DNA from: Solea solea | Lineage: Eukaryota; Chordata; Actinopteri; Pleuronectiformes; Soleidae | Direction: 5' to 3' | DNA length: 64,000 nucleotides | NCBI RefSeq assembly: GCF_958295425.1 | Contig: NC_081140.1 | Location: 8,687,698 to 8,751,697 of the forward strand | Part shown: in pieces, positions 33,993 through 46,115 of the stretch | How the letters are laid out: each line of letters begins with the position of its first letter | Numbering within the stretch: position 1 is the first letter of the stretch | Made by a program: the position numbers and the translations under genes | Notes under the pieces: model-generated | Told to the model about the DNA's origin: nothing | Databases searched by the model: none | The model's input: the letters and a program-made list of their open reading frames with translations, nothing else

Positions 33993-36742
33993 CATATGAG
34001 AGAGAGAGAGCAGATATTTTATAAAAATGAAGCAGGGAGAAATCGTGGGAGCAAAGAGGAGTGAATTAGTGACAGAAAGAGGGGGAGGAAGGCGATAGAG
34101 GGATAGATGAGGTACGCATCATGCTCAGAGAGGCTCACATTATGAATGATTCATGCGTTCATCTTGAACTATATATGAAGAACTTTCGATTCCTCAATTG
34201 GATCACTTCACACACCCCGACCCCACCCCATCCAGCAGTGAAAATGTCTCGGGTTGATATTTCTTAGGAAGCAATAGTTATCTATTTTATCATATCCTAT
34301 CCATATTTTCATATATGTTGAATTCACACATATTGCACAGGACATTGGCAGGCCTGTAAAACTAATTTGATCGCCAGTGCGAGAATATATCGGGGATGGA
34401 AATGTGACACGGGGCCCCTTTATGAACAATATTTGCATAGACTCATCTGAATATGATCATATTAGATTTGAAGATGCAAAAAAAGAGAAAGAATCGACGG
34501 CGGCGGGTTACTGTATGAGCTGCACACGCGTAAGATAATGTACTGTCATTAAACAAAGACCAAGATTCATTGTTAAGGGACGACGCGGGCTGGTGAAGGC
34601 ACACACACACACTGTAGATTCATTATAGGAGAAACAATGGGAATTAAACTAGAGTAGTATGGGTTTTGAGGGCCAACGTTATCGCTATTCACTACTCTAC
34701 AAAGAGGAGCAGCAAAGACATTCAGACTAAGATTTAGCCTGTCCGACGGGAGCCTACAGTATGGTATAACACTTATACACTGTTTTCTGTTAGAGCAAGT
34801 GAAGCAAATGACACTGTCTGCATCTCTGCCTCCCTGTTGTCTCATTTCTATTCACATTAGTCCCTTGTGGGGACTATGGCAAATGAAGTCTTGATTACCT
34901 AGCTGTCTGCGTGCTAAACGATTAACAAATAATGAGAAAACCAATCAGCCTAGGTAGTACGGGCATCCTTCACCTGTAAAGTACAGACTTGCATGGAGTG
35001 ACAGTGAGACAGAGGAAATCAACCGCTGTGGAACATTACTGTTGCTCCCTTTATTGTGACCGCGATCAATTTAATGAGGCTCCATACAGTGCTGCACAAT
35101 CAATGAGAGATCATTGCGGTTTCTTCAGAGCAATTAATGTTTGTGAGGAGCAGGAGAGTCTAAATTTATTCTGGTATTCCACTGAGACGTCTGAGAAGAA
35201 ATAGTGTCTATATATGTACACTACCTTAAGCCCCCCGCTCCTACTCCTAAAGCCCTTGAGCGAAGGGTCACGGAGAAAAAAGGAGGAATGCGGGTACATT
35301 CTGAGAGCTTTGACCCATATCTTTACCACAGAACTGTCACAGGCGGGAAAATGAATGGGTGACCTTGACTGAAACTCATACCCACTAAGTCTTGTCTTGG
35401 GGATAGTCCTAGAAAGTGTTGGCTCAAGGCCTGGCCAAGGAGATGATGGGAGAGGTACCATGGAGGAGGAAGAGAGAGGGGGGATCACAATGCCAAAAGA
35501 CAAAGTCATTTAATCCACACTCTCAGTGTGTTACATGTTTATCCAACGGCAATTAGAACGGCTCCTTCTGGCACAGAGCAAAGCCAGTTAATCAGGCAAT
35601 CAGCATGCTCAGTGGAAGCAAATGTAGCTATTTTAAAGGACGCGGAAAACCAGAGCAGTCCACACCTCCGATGTGACAGATGTGCCTCTCTGTTGTTGCA
35701 CAATTATGTCAGCGGTTACCTCCTGTTCATTGTGTATTCCACATGACAATTGTTGTAAAAAGCAAAATGATGTTTGTTTGTAATGAAAAAGAAAAGTCGC
35801 TGCAATGCCCTTGTCATATTATACATGCAGTGTTTAATATTGTCCACGCAGTCATTACAACAGCAGGGAGGTGTCATCCCATAAGTGTCTTCCCTAATAT
35901 CCATTTGCTCATGAAAGAATGGAATTAAAAATGGGGGGGGGGGGGCAATCAAAACATCAAACGTCCTCTGCAATGAAAATGAAAATCATCCTCTAGGAAA
36001 TCTGCTCTCTTTTTTTGCTTAGTTCGACAGAAAAAAAAAAAAAAAGTTTTGTTGATTATCCTGTATTGTTTAATAAAGTCAGGTTGCCTCAGGGGTGGAC
36101 AGGCAAGTTCAGAATATCAATCAGTATCAATCAGTTTCTTTTTCTTTTTAAGCTGCAATGAAGATAAAAGGCAGCAATGTGGGTTGGGACATACAGTGCT
36201 GCATCTCTGCATCGCCTCAGTGAAGAGTGTCTGAGGTCTTCATACCGACAAATAATTAGCAGCCTGATCCTATTTCTCATTTTTACTCCTACATCGTGCC
36301 CTTTGCCACTTGCAACTGCGTTCAAAGGGGTAGTGGTTCAAATCTAGTCCTACAAAATGGGACACCCCTTCAGGGAAGTCACACGTGTGTCGACCCCCGA
36401 TGCTGCCAGCGGGAGTGAGTTTGGTGTGAGGATCCTTTTTTCTATCTGTTGCTGAGGTTTGAGGAGTTGATTGGCTGATTGTGACGGCAGCCTGATGTGT
36501 AGCACCTGAGCCAGTGCTGCTGCAGACAGTTAAAGCCCAATCTATAACACAATGGCTTCTCTCTCTCACTCACTCACTCCTGCCGTCGCTCACACATGCA
36601 CACACACACACAGTCAGTATCTTTATTTAGATCACAAGCGTTTTTTCAAATCAAACTATTAATTGTTGCATAATTGCACCCATTTTTTGTCAGAGCCTTT
36701 GAGCAGAGAAACAAAGACACTGTCGAAATCGTGGATTACTAC

Positions 36743-37430
36743 TAGGGGTGGGTCAAAATATCAATTTGGTGATATATCAAAGTTTTCCTTTGTGCAATAA
36801 AATAATCAATACACCATATTTTATCCATATTTGAATAAACCCTTTAACACCGAGCGTATCACCGGCAACATGCAAGTGTCTGAGACACGTTGCATATTAA
36901 AGCCAACACGTGGTTATTACAGTAATTTCACTAGTGCTATTGCAGGAAGCCGAAGAATCAGTGTCTTTGTCACCAGAAAGGAAAGGAGTCTGTGCATAGT
37001 TGCACATGTTTAATGTTGTTAAAATTCTAATTTTAATTGTTAATACACTATTTTAACATGCAGTAAATAGGAAAAAACTGCCAGATATTGAAAGTTATTC
37101 TGAAAAAAATGGGCAAAAGCACTTTTTTTGTCCCTTTTATGGTTAACATACTGTGGGTAAGGTGTTAAAGGGTTAGAAGATTAAGGCACTCTTAAGTAAA
37201 CAGCCCCTGCCAGTTTTACCCGGTTCATGTCTCCTCGCCGCGGCGTTGCTCAAATGAATGTGGGAAACTTGGGCGGAAATTAGACTAGACTTATGCACTT
37301 TGTTATCTATGATGTGAATAAATAGAGAAATGCTGCACTTTCAACTTTTCACGGACATCTTGAATCGTTATATCATGATATTATTGGTATTGTGGACCAT
37401 GTATATCATATCATGTGATTCCCACCCTTA
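36743..37430. mobile_element. hAT-like miniature element carrying a nested insertion
   Basis: The left end CTAGGGGTGGGTCAAAATAT and right end ATCATGTGATTCCCACCCTTA are imperfect inverted termini. The interiors next to them (GGTGATATATCAAAG, ATATCATGATATTATTGG) are the ATATC-rich subterminal sequences of a common fish family. A piggyBac-like element is inserted at 36840-37172. Confidence 0.7.
36840..37172 (+). mobile_element. piggyBac-like miniature element, copy B (nested)
   Basis: It has perfect 11-bp inverted termini, CCCTTTAACAC (36840-36850) and GTGTTAAAGGG (37162-37172), over 333 bp. The flanks TAAA and TTAG are close to the TTAA target of piggyBac elements. The interior CACGTGGTTATTACAGTAAT and CTGCCAGATATTGAAAGTTA matches copy A. 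A frame GYYSNFTSAIAGSRRISVFV occurs but no transposase is present. Confidence 0.7.
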
Positions 37431-37526
37431 ATTACTACACATATTCACCAGCAGGAAATCAAAGACTATTCCGTGTCTGGGAATACTGGTGATCCAGCTC
37501 ATGATATGTACAAGAGACTGCAACAT

Positions 37527-37640
37527 AAAACCTCCAACCTTGAAGCAGATGAGCTCCTGCAGAGGAAGACCACACCTGGTGCCACTGCTGCCATATTATT
37601 GTTGTCATGTGTATCTAATTAAGTGGCCACTGAGTGGATA
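37527..37640 (+). mobile_element. Tc1-like transposon remnant, 3' end
   Basis: CCTCCAACCTTGAAGCAGAT, GAGGAAGACCACACCTGGTG and GTGTATCTAATTAAGTGGCC match the region before the 3' terminus of the Tc1-like family. The remainder is deleted. Confidence 0.65.
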
Positions 37641-40600
37641 TGAAAACCACAACAAATAAAACAATCACAGGGTAAGATGCCAAGAATACCAAGCAGTGTG
37701 CCTGGGAGAGCATTTGGCTCTTGTGTAATGAAAACAAGAAAAAATGTGCAAAAGCAATGAGTTTTGAAGCCAAATAAAAAGAGATGTCTCGGGAGAACCG
37801 TCCTGAAGGATGTCTCGGTTGTAACCTGCTCCTCACAACAAATGCAAGTATTTAATCCCATGTTGAATGCTTCACATTAGCTTCAGTAGAATGTGAATTA
37901 CAACTTTTTTTTCTTTACAAAGTTCCAAAGACAAATCCCCTAACCCATTTTTTTAGTGAAGACAGAGAGGCCTCACAAAGTTCTGGAGAGAGGCAGAGCC
38001 ATTTGTCCTGAGGACAGGCAGGGGATGATCAGCACATGATGCAGCTCTATTTGACAAGGTTACGCCTTGTAAAGTCAGAGATACACACAATGACACACTC
38101 AAACAAGCACTCAGCAAACGTATTATGCTGTAGAGATACACCTTTCTGGGCCAACAGCTGCAGCTGGGTGACATTTCATGTTGAGACATCAACTCTACAG
38201 ACGAGAGAAATGCATAACTTCCCGGTGACAGGAATTATTTAAATCACACTGTGTTATAACAGCACCATTTTTTTTTTAACATATTTTCCCCACGAAGGAG
38301 AATGTGACAGGTACATATTCACATCGTTATAAAAAGACAAATCACATTTCTAATTCAAGCTGCTTGGAAATGTCATTTCTTGTTTGGACTCGCTCGAGCG
38401 GGACAAATTGTTGAAAACACAGGCCGGTAAAATAAGCAGCGTCAAATCCATTCATCTATTTGTCATCTAATGTTTCTGGTGAGATGTTAGGACTGCAAAA
38501 CAGAGTAACCAGAGAGGGGACAGTGAGAGACACGGAGGGGAGATTGTTAACAAACTTGATATCTAAAAATACAAACTGACAGCCAGTTCCACTTTACAGT
38601 TATCTCTCCATCACACACTCCGTTTCACACGTGAATCCCAGAGAGGCTGCAGTTTAGCCATAAGCCTGTCCAAAGATCAGTTTCAACCCAGCAGAGGCTT
38701 AAATCATACACAGTTTTCAAACATATCCCACGATAGCTCTGAGGATGAGTCATAAACACCTGGCTATGATAACAGAGGGTCGGAGACAAGGCCATGGGAG
38801 AGAGATGTGAGTAGTTTGTCCAGAGACAAGCACTTGTATAAGATACTAAAGATACACACTAAAGAAAGGGACACGTGGAAAAACACACACAAGTGTTTTT
38901 AACTCCTATTTAAAGAGTTACTTCACTATAGCCTGCACTGAGCCGGAATCAAATCTTTTTGTCTTTTTCAAGACCAGGTGTGTCTTTTCAGTCTTCTTTC
39001 CTCTTGATGTAATTGTTGCCTGAATTCACTGCGTTGTCGAACCCAAAAGACGCTGGTTTAGATGAGAGGGAGTTAGGAGACTGGTTCAGTCTCTGAATAT
39101 AGAGCTGGTGTAATTTCCCTCCAATCCTTGAGATTTCACACTCACGACTGTGAAAAATCACACTCAAAGGGGCTCCAGTAAGCAGGGGCTTAATTGGCTG
39201 TGACGTGACATGCATAATATCAACTCTCTATTTAAAACACACCGCTAACGCACACACACACACACATACGACATAGTCACAGACACACCCATAATCATGT
39301 AGCAATCATACAAAATGACTTGCACACACACACGTAAGGAGACAAAATCGGATGCACGTATCTATATGCAGTGAGAAAAGCAGTTGTGAGGCATCAGCGA
39401 ATCATGCAAATGGGTTCAATCACACCTATCGCAGCTAGGGAGCATCCAACATGTGAAGTTGTTTCAAACCGAGCAGTAACGAGCTACTCCTGTCTTGAAT
39501 CACACGGAACATATAGCAAAGGGAAAACATGTTTGACCCACAACAAGAATATATTATCAAAGCCATTATCCTTTTACCATTTTGACAGGTTGTGCTGTTC
39601 ACATATGTGGACAAGACACTGAACGGTTGGGCTGCAATCGCTCCTCGGTAACGCTGGCTGCTTGTGAAACTGTCTGAAGCTTGATTATCGCTGACTGATT
39701 AATTGCAGTACAGTCAGACTTTGAGCAGAATACAACAGATTTATTAGTATGGCGTGGTTAGTAATGGCTGAAGACTCGTGTATAATGTTGTGTGGATTTA
39801 AGACTAGTGCGAGAGCTATTTATGCATTCATGGTTCACTCTAAGCTGATTAATGTGCATGGTGATCGCTGGTGAAGACTAATTATTTTGGCCCGTTAGTT
39901 CCTTCAGCTCGTTAGGCATGCTCATGAAGCGTGTGTCCTCTGGTGTTGGTGTTTTTCCTATCACAGGACATTTATAAAACATATTCACACTGTTATTGAA
40001 AGAGATGGGAGGGTCCTTCAATTGTGTTTGATTTTATTTCATTATCCACAGTATGTCTGAAAACCGCTCTCACAGAGAATATGCTGGTGAAACAAGCCTT
40101 AAGGACGTAATTAGTAAATCATGCAGGACGTCTCAAAGTAATGGTATGCCAGTGGAAATGTTATTGGAGGGAGAGATGGGCTGATAATGATAAGAGGTGC
40201 ATTATTTGGCCCTGTGGTGTAGTAAATCTTTAGCGATATAAAATAATTGACATGACTTACATACAGCCAGATACAGTTTAACATATAGCGGCATTAATCA
40301 TAACACACACACAAAATTAGGAGCAGAGATCACCTTGACACGTAATAACTGGCACACGTATAATTTCCTGGTATCACTCGGTCTCACAACAAACACAGGC
40401 ACCCATGCTGTCCCTCCACACCTAAAACACGGATGGAAACGTCTCGACACATGAATCCAAAGGCATGTAGAGGCGTCTGGGAGACGGCTCCAAATTAGCA
40501 CAGCATCTTTGAAAGACAGACCGAGCAGGCCTGAGCTTGGCATTTCAACATGACAAAGATGAAACTGTACACCGTTACTTGGAATAGCCACCTCAATAAG

Positions 40601-41885
40601 CGGCACCGGCAACCCGATCCCCTCCTCACTTTCACTGAGGTCAAAGATGCCTCCCTCACCTTCTCTCTTTCATTCTCACACATGAAACACACACACACAC
40701 AAACAGTACCGATAAGTTGGTTTCTATGGCCTGGCTTGGTGCGTAAAAGTCCCAAAATAACCCACTGACACATTTTCATTCGTCATTCACATGCCTCAGC
40801 TGCTGTCGAATGAAAATAGAGCTCTTAAGGTGTCTTGCAAGAAATCATTAAGTCAGATGTGAGGTGCTGATAGGTGATAAGACACTATGTCATCGGGGAA
40901 AAGTAGAGTGTATTACACCCTAGTGACGAGCAAAGACATGCTAAAATTCTAATAAAGGCAGGCGCAATGTGGCGCCTTTCAGTCAAATGTCAAGCCGGGC
41001 TTATTTATGAGCTGTCTCCTTTTAAATATTCATATTCAGTATGTGCCGTTTCACATAGCAACACATCTTTCTGTGTCACATGATGTTCGGGACAAAAATT
41101 CTACATTACCGTCGTGTAACTGGAAAGAGCTTCTCTCAATCACATACTGATCTAAACAAAGAAGAAACTGTTAGGATGTGAGCAGTGATCCCCTCAGGAT
41201 TTGCATGTGACTATGAGTTTGTGAAGAGTGTGAGAGTGATGTTACATCATCCCTCCAAAACGGACCAGTCCAAACCCTGTCCAAACAGAACAGAACTGCC
41301 TGTTTTCGCCACAATAAAGTCAGTTTTTCAAAGTTATCAAGTAACAAAATAAGTAGGACAAAAATCGAATGCCTCACAACACAAGTCTTCTTGTGCAACT
41401 GTATGCACCATTTATCTGAATTTATCATGGATAAACATTTCTTTGTTGCGTAAAAAACAAACAAACATCATTTCCATCAAAGGGAGGGACTGAAAATAAT
41501 ATCATTACCAAACAAACCTAAGCCTCCTGTGCATCAAACACACAAACAAAGCAAATTATTTTTGCTCCTTTGTTTGTTCTTTGTGTTTTACGACAGTTCG
41601 AGTCCATAATATTAGTTGATCTATTGCCTTGTTAGTCTCTTCCTCCACAGAGAGCTCTGTTTTACAACACAGATTCCTATTAACTTGTTGTAAAAGACAA
41701 ACAACACACTCTATGACTCTATGAGGAAGTGGGGAGAGAAGACAATAAAGCCGAGCTCTACCATTGTGATGAGGACTCAGTGGTTGTACAGACAGGAGGG
41801 GGCTGCAGGGGCGGTCAGGTGTGATGTGAGTAGATTGATGGCGTGAACAAGCCACTTCAGGCTCAATATCTAACTGTGCTCAGCC
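37641..41885. other. Intronic stretch without recognised gene
   Basis: No clear mobile element. Short CA tracts at 39250-39266 and 40686-40700. Repeat-poor TAAT-rich islands near 39655-39910 and 40960-41060 are noted as possible regulatory DNA. Confidence 0.5.
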
Positions 41886-42142
41886 AGGTCTCACACACCG
41901 ACACAAAAACACACACACAGAGAGCACAGCTATTCATGTTAAGACACTGCATTGACTTCAATTCATTCATCACAAAGCATTATCCCTATACTTAACCAGA
42001 ACTAGTTAATACCGAAACCTGACCTTAACTTAAACATAATTAAAATCTCAGCCCTAAACTCAACAAGAGCCTAAAAAATGAGGTTCTGCCTCATTATGAC
42101 CAGGTTTTGGTCCTCATGAGGACTACTGTTCCTTAAAGTCAG
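41886..42142 (+). repeat. CCTAA-rich interspersed repeat, copy 3 (diverged)
   Basis: CA tract, GACACTGCATTGACTTCAAT, ACTTAACCAGAACTAG, CTGACCTTAACTTAAAC and TTGGTCCTCATGAGGAC follow the order of copies 1 and 2. Confidence 0.55.
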
Positions 42143-42148
42143 TGTTAA

Positions 42149-42260
42149 CCCTTTAACACAGAACGTATCGCTGACGGCACGTTTGCACCGTCGTTACACG
42201 GCGGTTTGTGCTATTGGAAAAATTCCAGCGGCTTCTGAAAGCACATAGGTTATGTTGAAT
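42149..42260 (+). mobile_element. piggyBac-like miniature element, copy C (truncated)
   Basis: It starts CCCTTTAACACAGAACGTAT directly after TTAA (42145-42148), the target site of piggyBac. CGCTGACGGCACGTTTG, GTTTGTGCTATTGG and CTTCTGAAAG follow as in copy A. Similarity fades after about 42260 and no right terminus was found. Confidence 0.6.
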
Positions 42261-43690
42261 CTGAATCATATTTGATTTTTCCCCACTGATGTGATTACGA
42301 TCAGGTTTGTTCCAGGGCTGTGAAGACGCAGACATCCAATCATCTTTTCAAATGTGGTACTATATCAGATATATCCAATGATGCAGCCATGCTTGCCTAT
42401 ACTCATAATCAGTCACTACATGGCATCAAGGCAGGTGTGTAATTTACAAGGCCAGCACCTTTTAGACACATTATTAAGACCTTGGTGAACCCAGATTGCT
42501 GCTTAAAATACAATAAAAATGTTATTTATTCTATGCAACTTTACATCACCAGCATTTTTTTATTTTTATCAAGATAAAATAGATTGACAATCTCTTTTAC
42601 AAGGGAGTGCTGACAAAAATGGCAGCAGCAGATATCAGAGAGCCTAAACCTAGTAAGCCAATGATTTAGATTCTAAGTCCTTCAAAATGAATTTAAAATG
42701 ATCCAGAGAAACCAGGTTTTGAGGGTGTTCTCTAAATTAAAATATATGGTAAATTATTCTACATTAGGTGACTTAAGTTAAGATACATTAAATGTGCCCC
42801 TTAACTGTTGCTATGTATCTTTGATCATAACATGTGACTGGAAAATGTTCCCGTTTTCTCAGAGAAGTAACAAAAGGAATGACCACAAATCTATCATTGC
42901 GCAGTATCAAGTCACCACTCTTGTTTTAAAAGGCAACTGTCAATATCCAACAACACATTTCAACCAAATTTGGTTATAATTTTGTTGTCAAAGTATAATT
43001 ATGTTTAACAGATGCAAAATATTCTGAAAACAACCTCTTCCACATTTTAAATGTCAATTATGGACCATGCCTGATTAGTTAACCAATTACTCAAGACAAG
43101 CAGTTCAGAGTCAACTCCGTCTCCGCCACTGATTATTCTGCAATAAAGTGTTAGTTTCAATCCTGTTTTTTTCCCTCCAGGCTTCTGTAAAAAAAATAAA
43201 TAAATAAATAAATCAAAACCCAACAGTGAGAGCAACACCCATGAACAGGCTGTAAAATTTGCTCAACTTATTTCAGTTTATCTACCATGAGAGGCTTACC
43301 CTTTGAAGCTCGGTCTTTAGAATACTTAACAGCAAACCCGGGGTTTCTATCAGTGTAATGTATGTGTTACACTCTGCAAATACACTTTTCACCGAGGACC
43401 ATGGTTGATAACAGCATTCACACATCATCTGAGGGTCCAGCGAGAGACGGGCTACAAATAGACTCGGCATCTGTTAGCTGTGGGACTAAAAACAATCACT
43501 TACAATGTGATGACAATTTACAGCTTTAAGTGCAAACTTCTAATTCTACCACTGGGACTTGGTGAGGCGAAGGATATATGGATTCAATATAAACTCAAGA
43601 ATGATGCTATGTTACCCCAAACATACAGACTTTCCAGTCGAGGAAATGATCAGGATTCTTATTTAAAATAGTTTTTTTTTTTTTTAAATA
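42261..43690. other. Intronic stretch without recognised gene
   Basis: AT-rich with an (AAAT)n tract near 43190-43213 and a T run at 43671-43685. Nothing else recognised. Confidence 0.5.
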
Positions 43691-44111
43691 TACACTCACC
43701 AGCCACTTTATTTGGTACATACATACTTGTGCCGTACGTAAGTACTTGTTAATGCAAATATCTAACCAGCTATCTACATGGCAGCAACTCCATACATTCA
43801 GGGATTAGATGGCAACCTGCTGAGGTTCATACTGAGCATCAGAATGGAGAAGAAAATGACTTTGAACATGGTTGATGGTGCTGGTTATTTCAGAAACAAT
43901 CAGGGTTTAAAAGTTCCAGTGAACAGCAGCTCGTTGAGCAAAAATGTCTTGTTGATTCCAGAAGTACTAAGAGGAAAATGGCCAGACTGGTTTCAATTGA
44001 TTGTAAGGCACTGATTACTCTTAACAGGAACAAAAATAACCATATAGAGGACCATGGCTGCCACTCCAGCCACTTTAATAGGTGTCCTATATACATGATA
44101 AAGTGGCTGTA
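43691..44111 (+). mobile_element. Tc1-like transposon remnant B, both ends present
   Basis: The left terminus TACACTCACCAGCCACTTTA is mirrored by ATGATAAAGTGGCTGTA at the right. The interior CATGGCAGCAACTCCATACA, TGCTGAGGTTCATACTGAGC and ATCAGAATGGAGAAGAAAAT is the family's leader and transposase start, now with stops. At about 420 bp it is a deletion derivative of an element of roughly 1.5 kb. Confidence 0.85.
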
Positions 44112-45528
44112 TATGTATATATCGCGTGTGTGTGCATGTGTGACATCAAGAACAGGAGGAATGTGATGATGAAATCTGTCAAACTCCAAAAGCTACAGTG
44201 GAGAAGAGTGAAATAGTACACTATTTGCACAATGGAAGTGTTTGTCCTCGTGTGCCTGTGGGAGTGTGGATGCCACATTTCTGAGCCTGCAAAGTAAACA
44301 GCCTCGGAAATTGGCTTTGATATTATTATTCATCTTGACCCAAATTAAAGCGGTCTCCTGGATAAACAATGGAGAAGTCTACCCAGTCGGTGACGCTATC
44401 ATAGTGCAAACTAGAGAGGTTAACTCCAGCCATTTATGCCAACAAGAGATCAAGCACTGCAAGCCGAGCAGAAGAACTGCCTGGAGCAAGAAAGACAAAT
44501 GCGAGTGTGTGCGTGTGTGTGTGTGCACATGTGGGCGATGCGTGCGCTGGACATCGCAGCATAGCTCCAACTAGTTCTGCAAGTGAGCCAACCTTGGCCA
44601 GCACTGTACACATAGTGTATATTATTAAGGTAATTCAATTATTGTCACAGGCAGGAGATGAGGACTACATCTTAATTTCTCTGTGCTCGTCAAGTGATGT
44701 GTGCACGAGTGGACGTCAGCTGACACTAACAAAAATAAGGTGACTCTAATTATCTCCTCTTCCTTACAAACTGTCATCCCTCCATCTGGCTTTTCTCCGT
44801 TGTATCTTCAGACCCTTTCATCAGAGCCAACTGGAGAAACCAGAGCTCACTATTCTACAGAGTATTAGTATTTAGCCTGATGTTACTTCAACCATGAACA
44901 GCATAGTTTGATTTTGAAGTAAACTTGAACATTTTGTGTCAGACTCCACATAGATGTTATTCTTTCTTTCTTCCAAATATCAGCATTAATCTGGCATGGC
45001 ATGGGCCATCTGTGGCTGACATCAGGAAATCACTGCTCACATGCTGTCTGTGTGGCTGTGTTAGTCTGTGTCACACAAATGCTGCAGGGGGGGTGCAAGG
45101 AGCAGTGGCTCTCCGTCTTTTCTATTCTATAAAAAATCTATAAGAGCAACTCTCTCAGTGGACGATCTAAACTTCCCTTCTCAGGGATTCAATCACTGCA
45201 CAGACGTCAGCCATGGATCGGCCGGTCTTTGAAAACTGGGTAGCTAACATTTTAGGAACTACTTCAAAAGTTCAAATAAAGAATTATGCTTCGGCTGAGT
45301 CATCAACTCAGTCAAACAGCTTTGTGTGATGTGCCAAAGAAAAGCACATCTTTGATTTTTCTTTTATTGACTTCATGATAACAGGAAAGGTGTTTGTATA
45401 ATTTAGCAATAAAACCATTACTCTCATTTATGCTTACATTATAGCTGCATACATTAGCATATATTATACATTACCACTGCTCTAAACAGCATAAAAATGC
45501 AAAATCAGTACCTTCCACCACCTACATG
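44112..45528. other. Intronic stretch without recognised gene
   Basis: A short TG run near 44510-44526 makes an apparently cysteine-rich frame. No exon or mobile element recognised. Confidence 0.5.
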
Positions 45529-46115
45529 TACACTTACAGACCACTTTATTAGGTACAGTGTGGTCTTCTACTGCTGTAGTCTGCCTGCTTCAAGTGTTGT
45601 GTGTTCAGAATCAGAATTCTTTTCTACATTGATTTTGACAAGTGGTTATTTGTCTTTCTATCATTTTGATGGCCATTTCCTGTGACCTCTGGCATGGACA
45701 AGGCATTTTTGCACAGATGCTGCTGCTGCACTGGACATTTTTTTTGGACCATACTCTGTAAACACTACAGATGGTTGTGCATTAAAAAAAAAAAAAAAAA
45801 GGCAGTAGATCAGCAGTTTCTGAGACACTCAGACCAGCACTAACAAGCATGGGATGATCAAAGTACACAATAAACCACAGATACAGCATTAAAAGGTCAG
45901 GGTATCAAAACCCACTAGATTTTACCATAATGTCAAGCCTAAGGTATGAAGTATTTTAATAACACATCATAAATCACTCGAGTTGTCTACAGCATTAAGC
46001 AACAGGACCCTTCCCCCTCCAGGTTGGTGCGAGCAGTCAGTCAGCTGTGTCCATCTCGTCCACGCCATGTTCAAAGCCACTTAACTCACAAAACAGGTGT
46101 GCCTAAAGAAGTGGC
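45529..46115 (-). mobile_element. Tc1-like transposon remnant C
   Basis: Reverse orientation. TACACTTACAGACCACTTTA and TTAGGTACA form the first end, and AGGTGTGCCTAAAGAAGTGGC the second. Between them GATGGCCATTTCCTGTGACC, TCTGGCATGGACAAGGCATT and GTAGATCAGCAGTTTCTGAG correspond to transposase codons in antisense. A stretch near 45850-46030 does not match and is probably an insertion. No intact frame. Confidence 0.8.

Larger units (their letters stand above)
32171..36742. other. Intronic stretch without recognised gene
   Basis: An AT dinucleotide block (33138-33225), a short CAG run (33431-33455), a (TG)n tract (33968-33992) and a run of about 12 G near 35934-35945. Repeat-poor stretches near 34300-34480 and 34850-35170 are candidates for conserved non-coding DNA. 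No exon was recognised. Confidence 0.5.

Noticed and set aside
44242..44574. Open frame with a hydrophobic start and many cysteines, resembling a small secreted protein
   Set aside because: The cysteines come from a (TG)n tract (CVRVCVC). There is no splice or start context and no known family.
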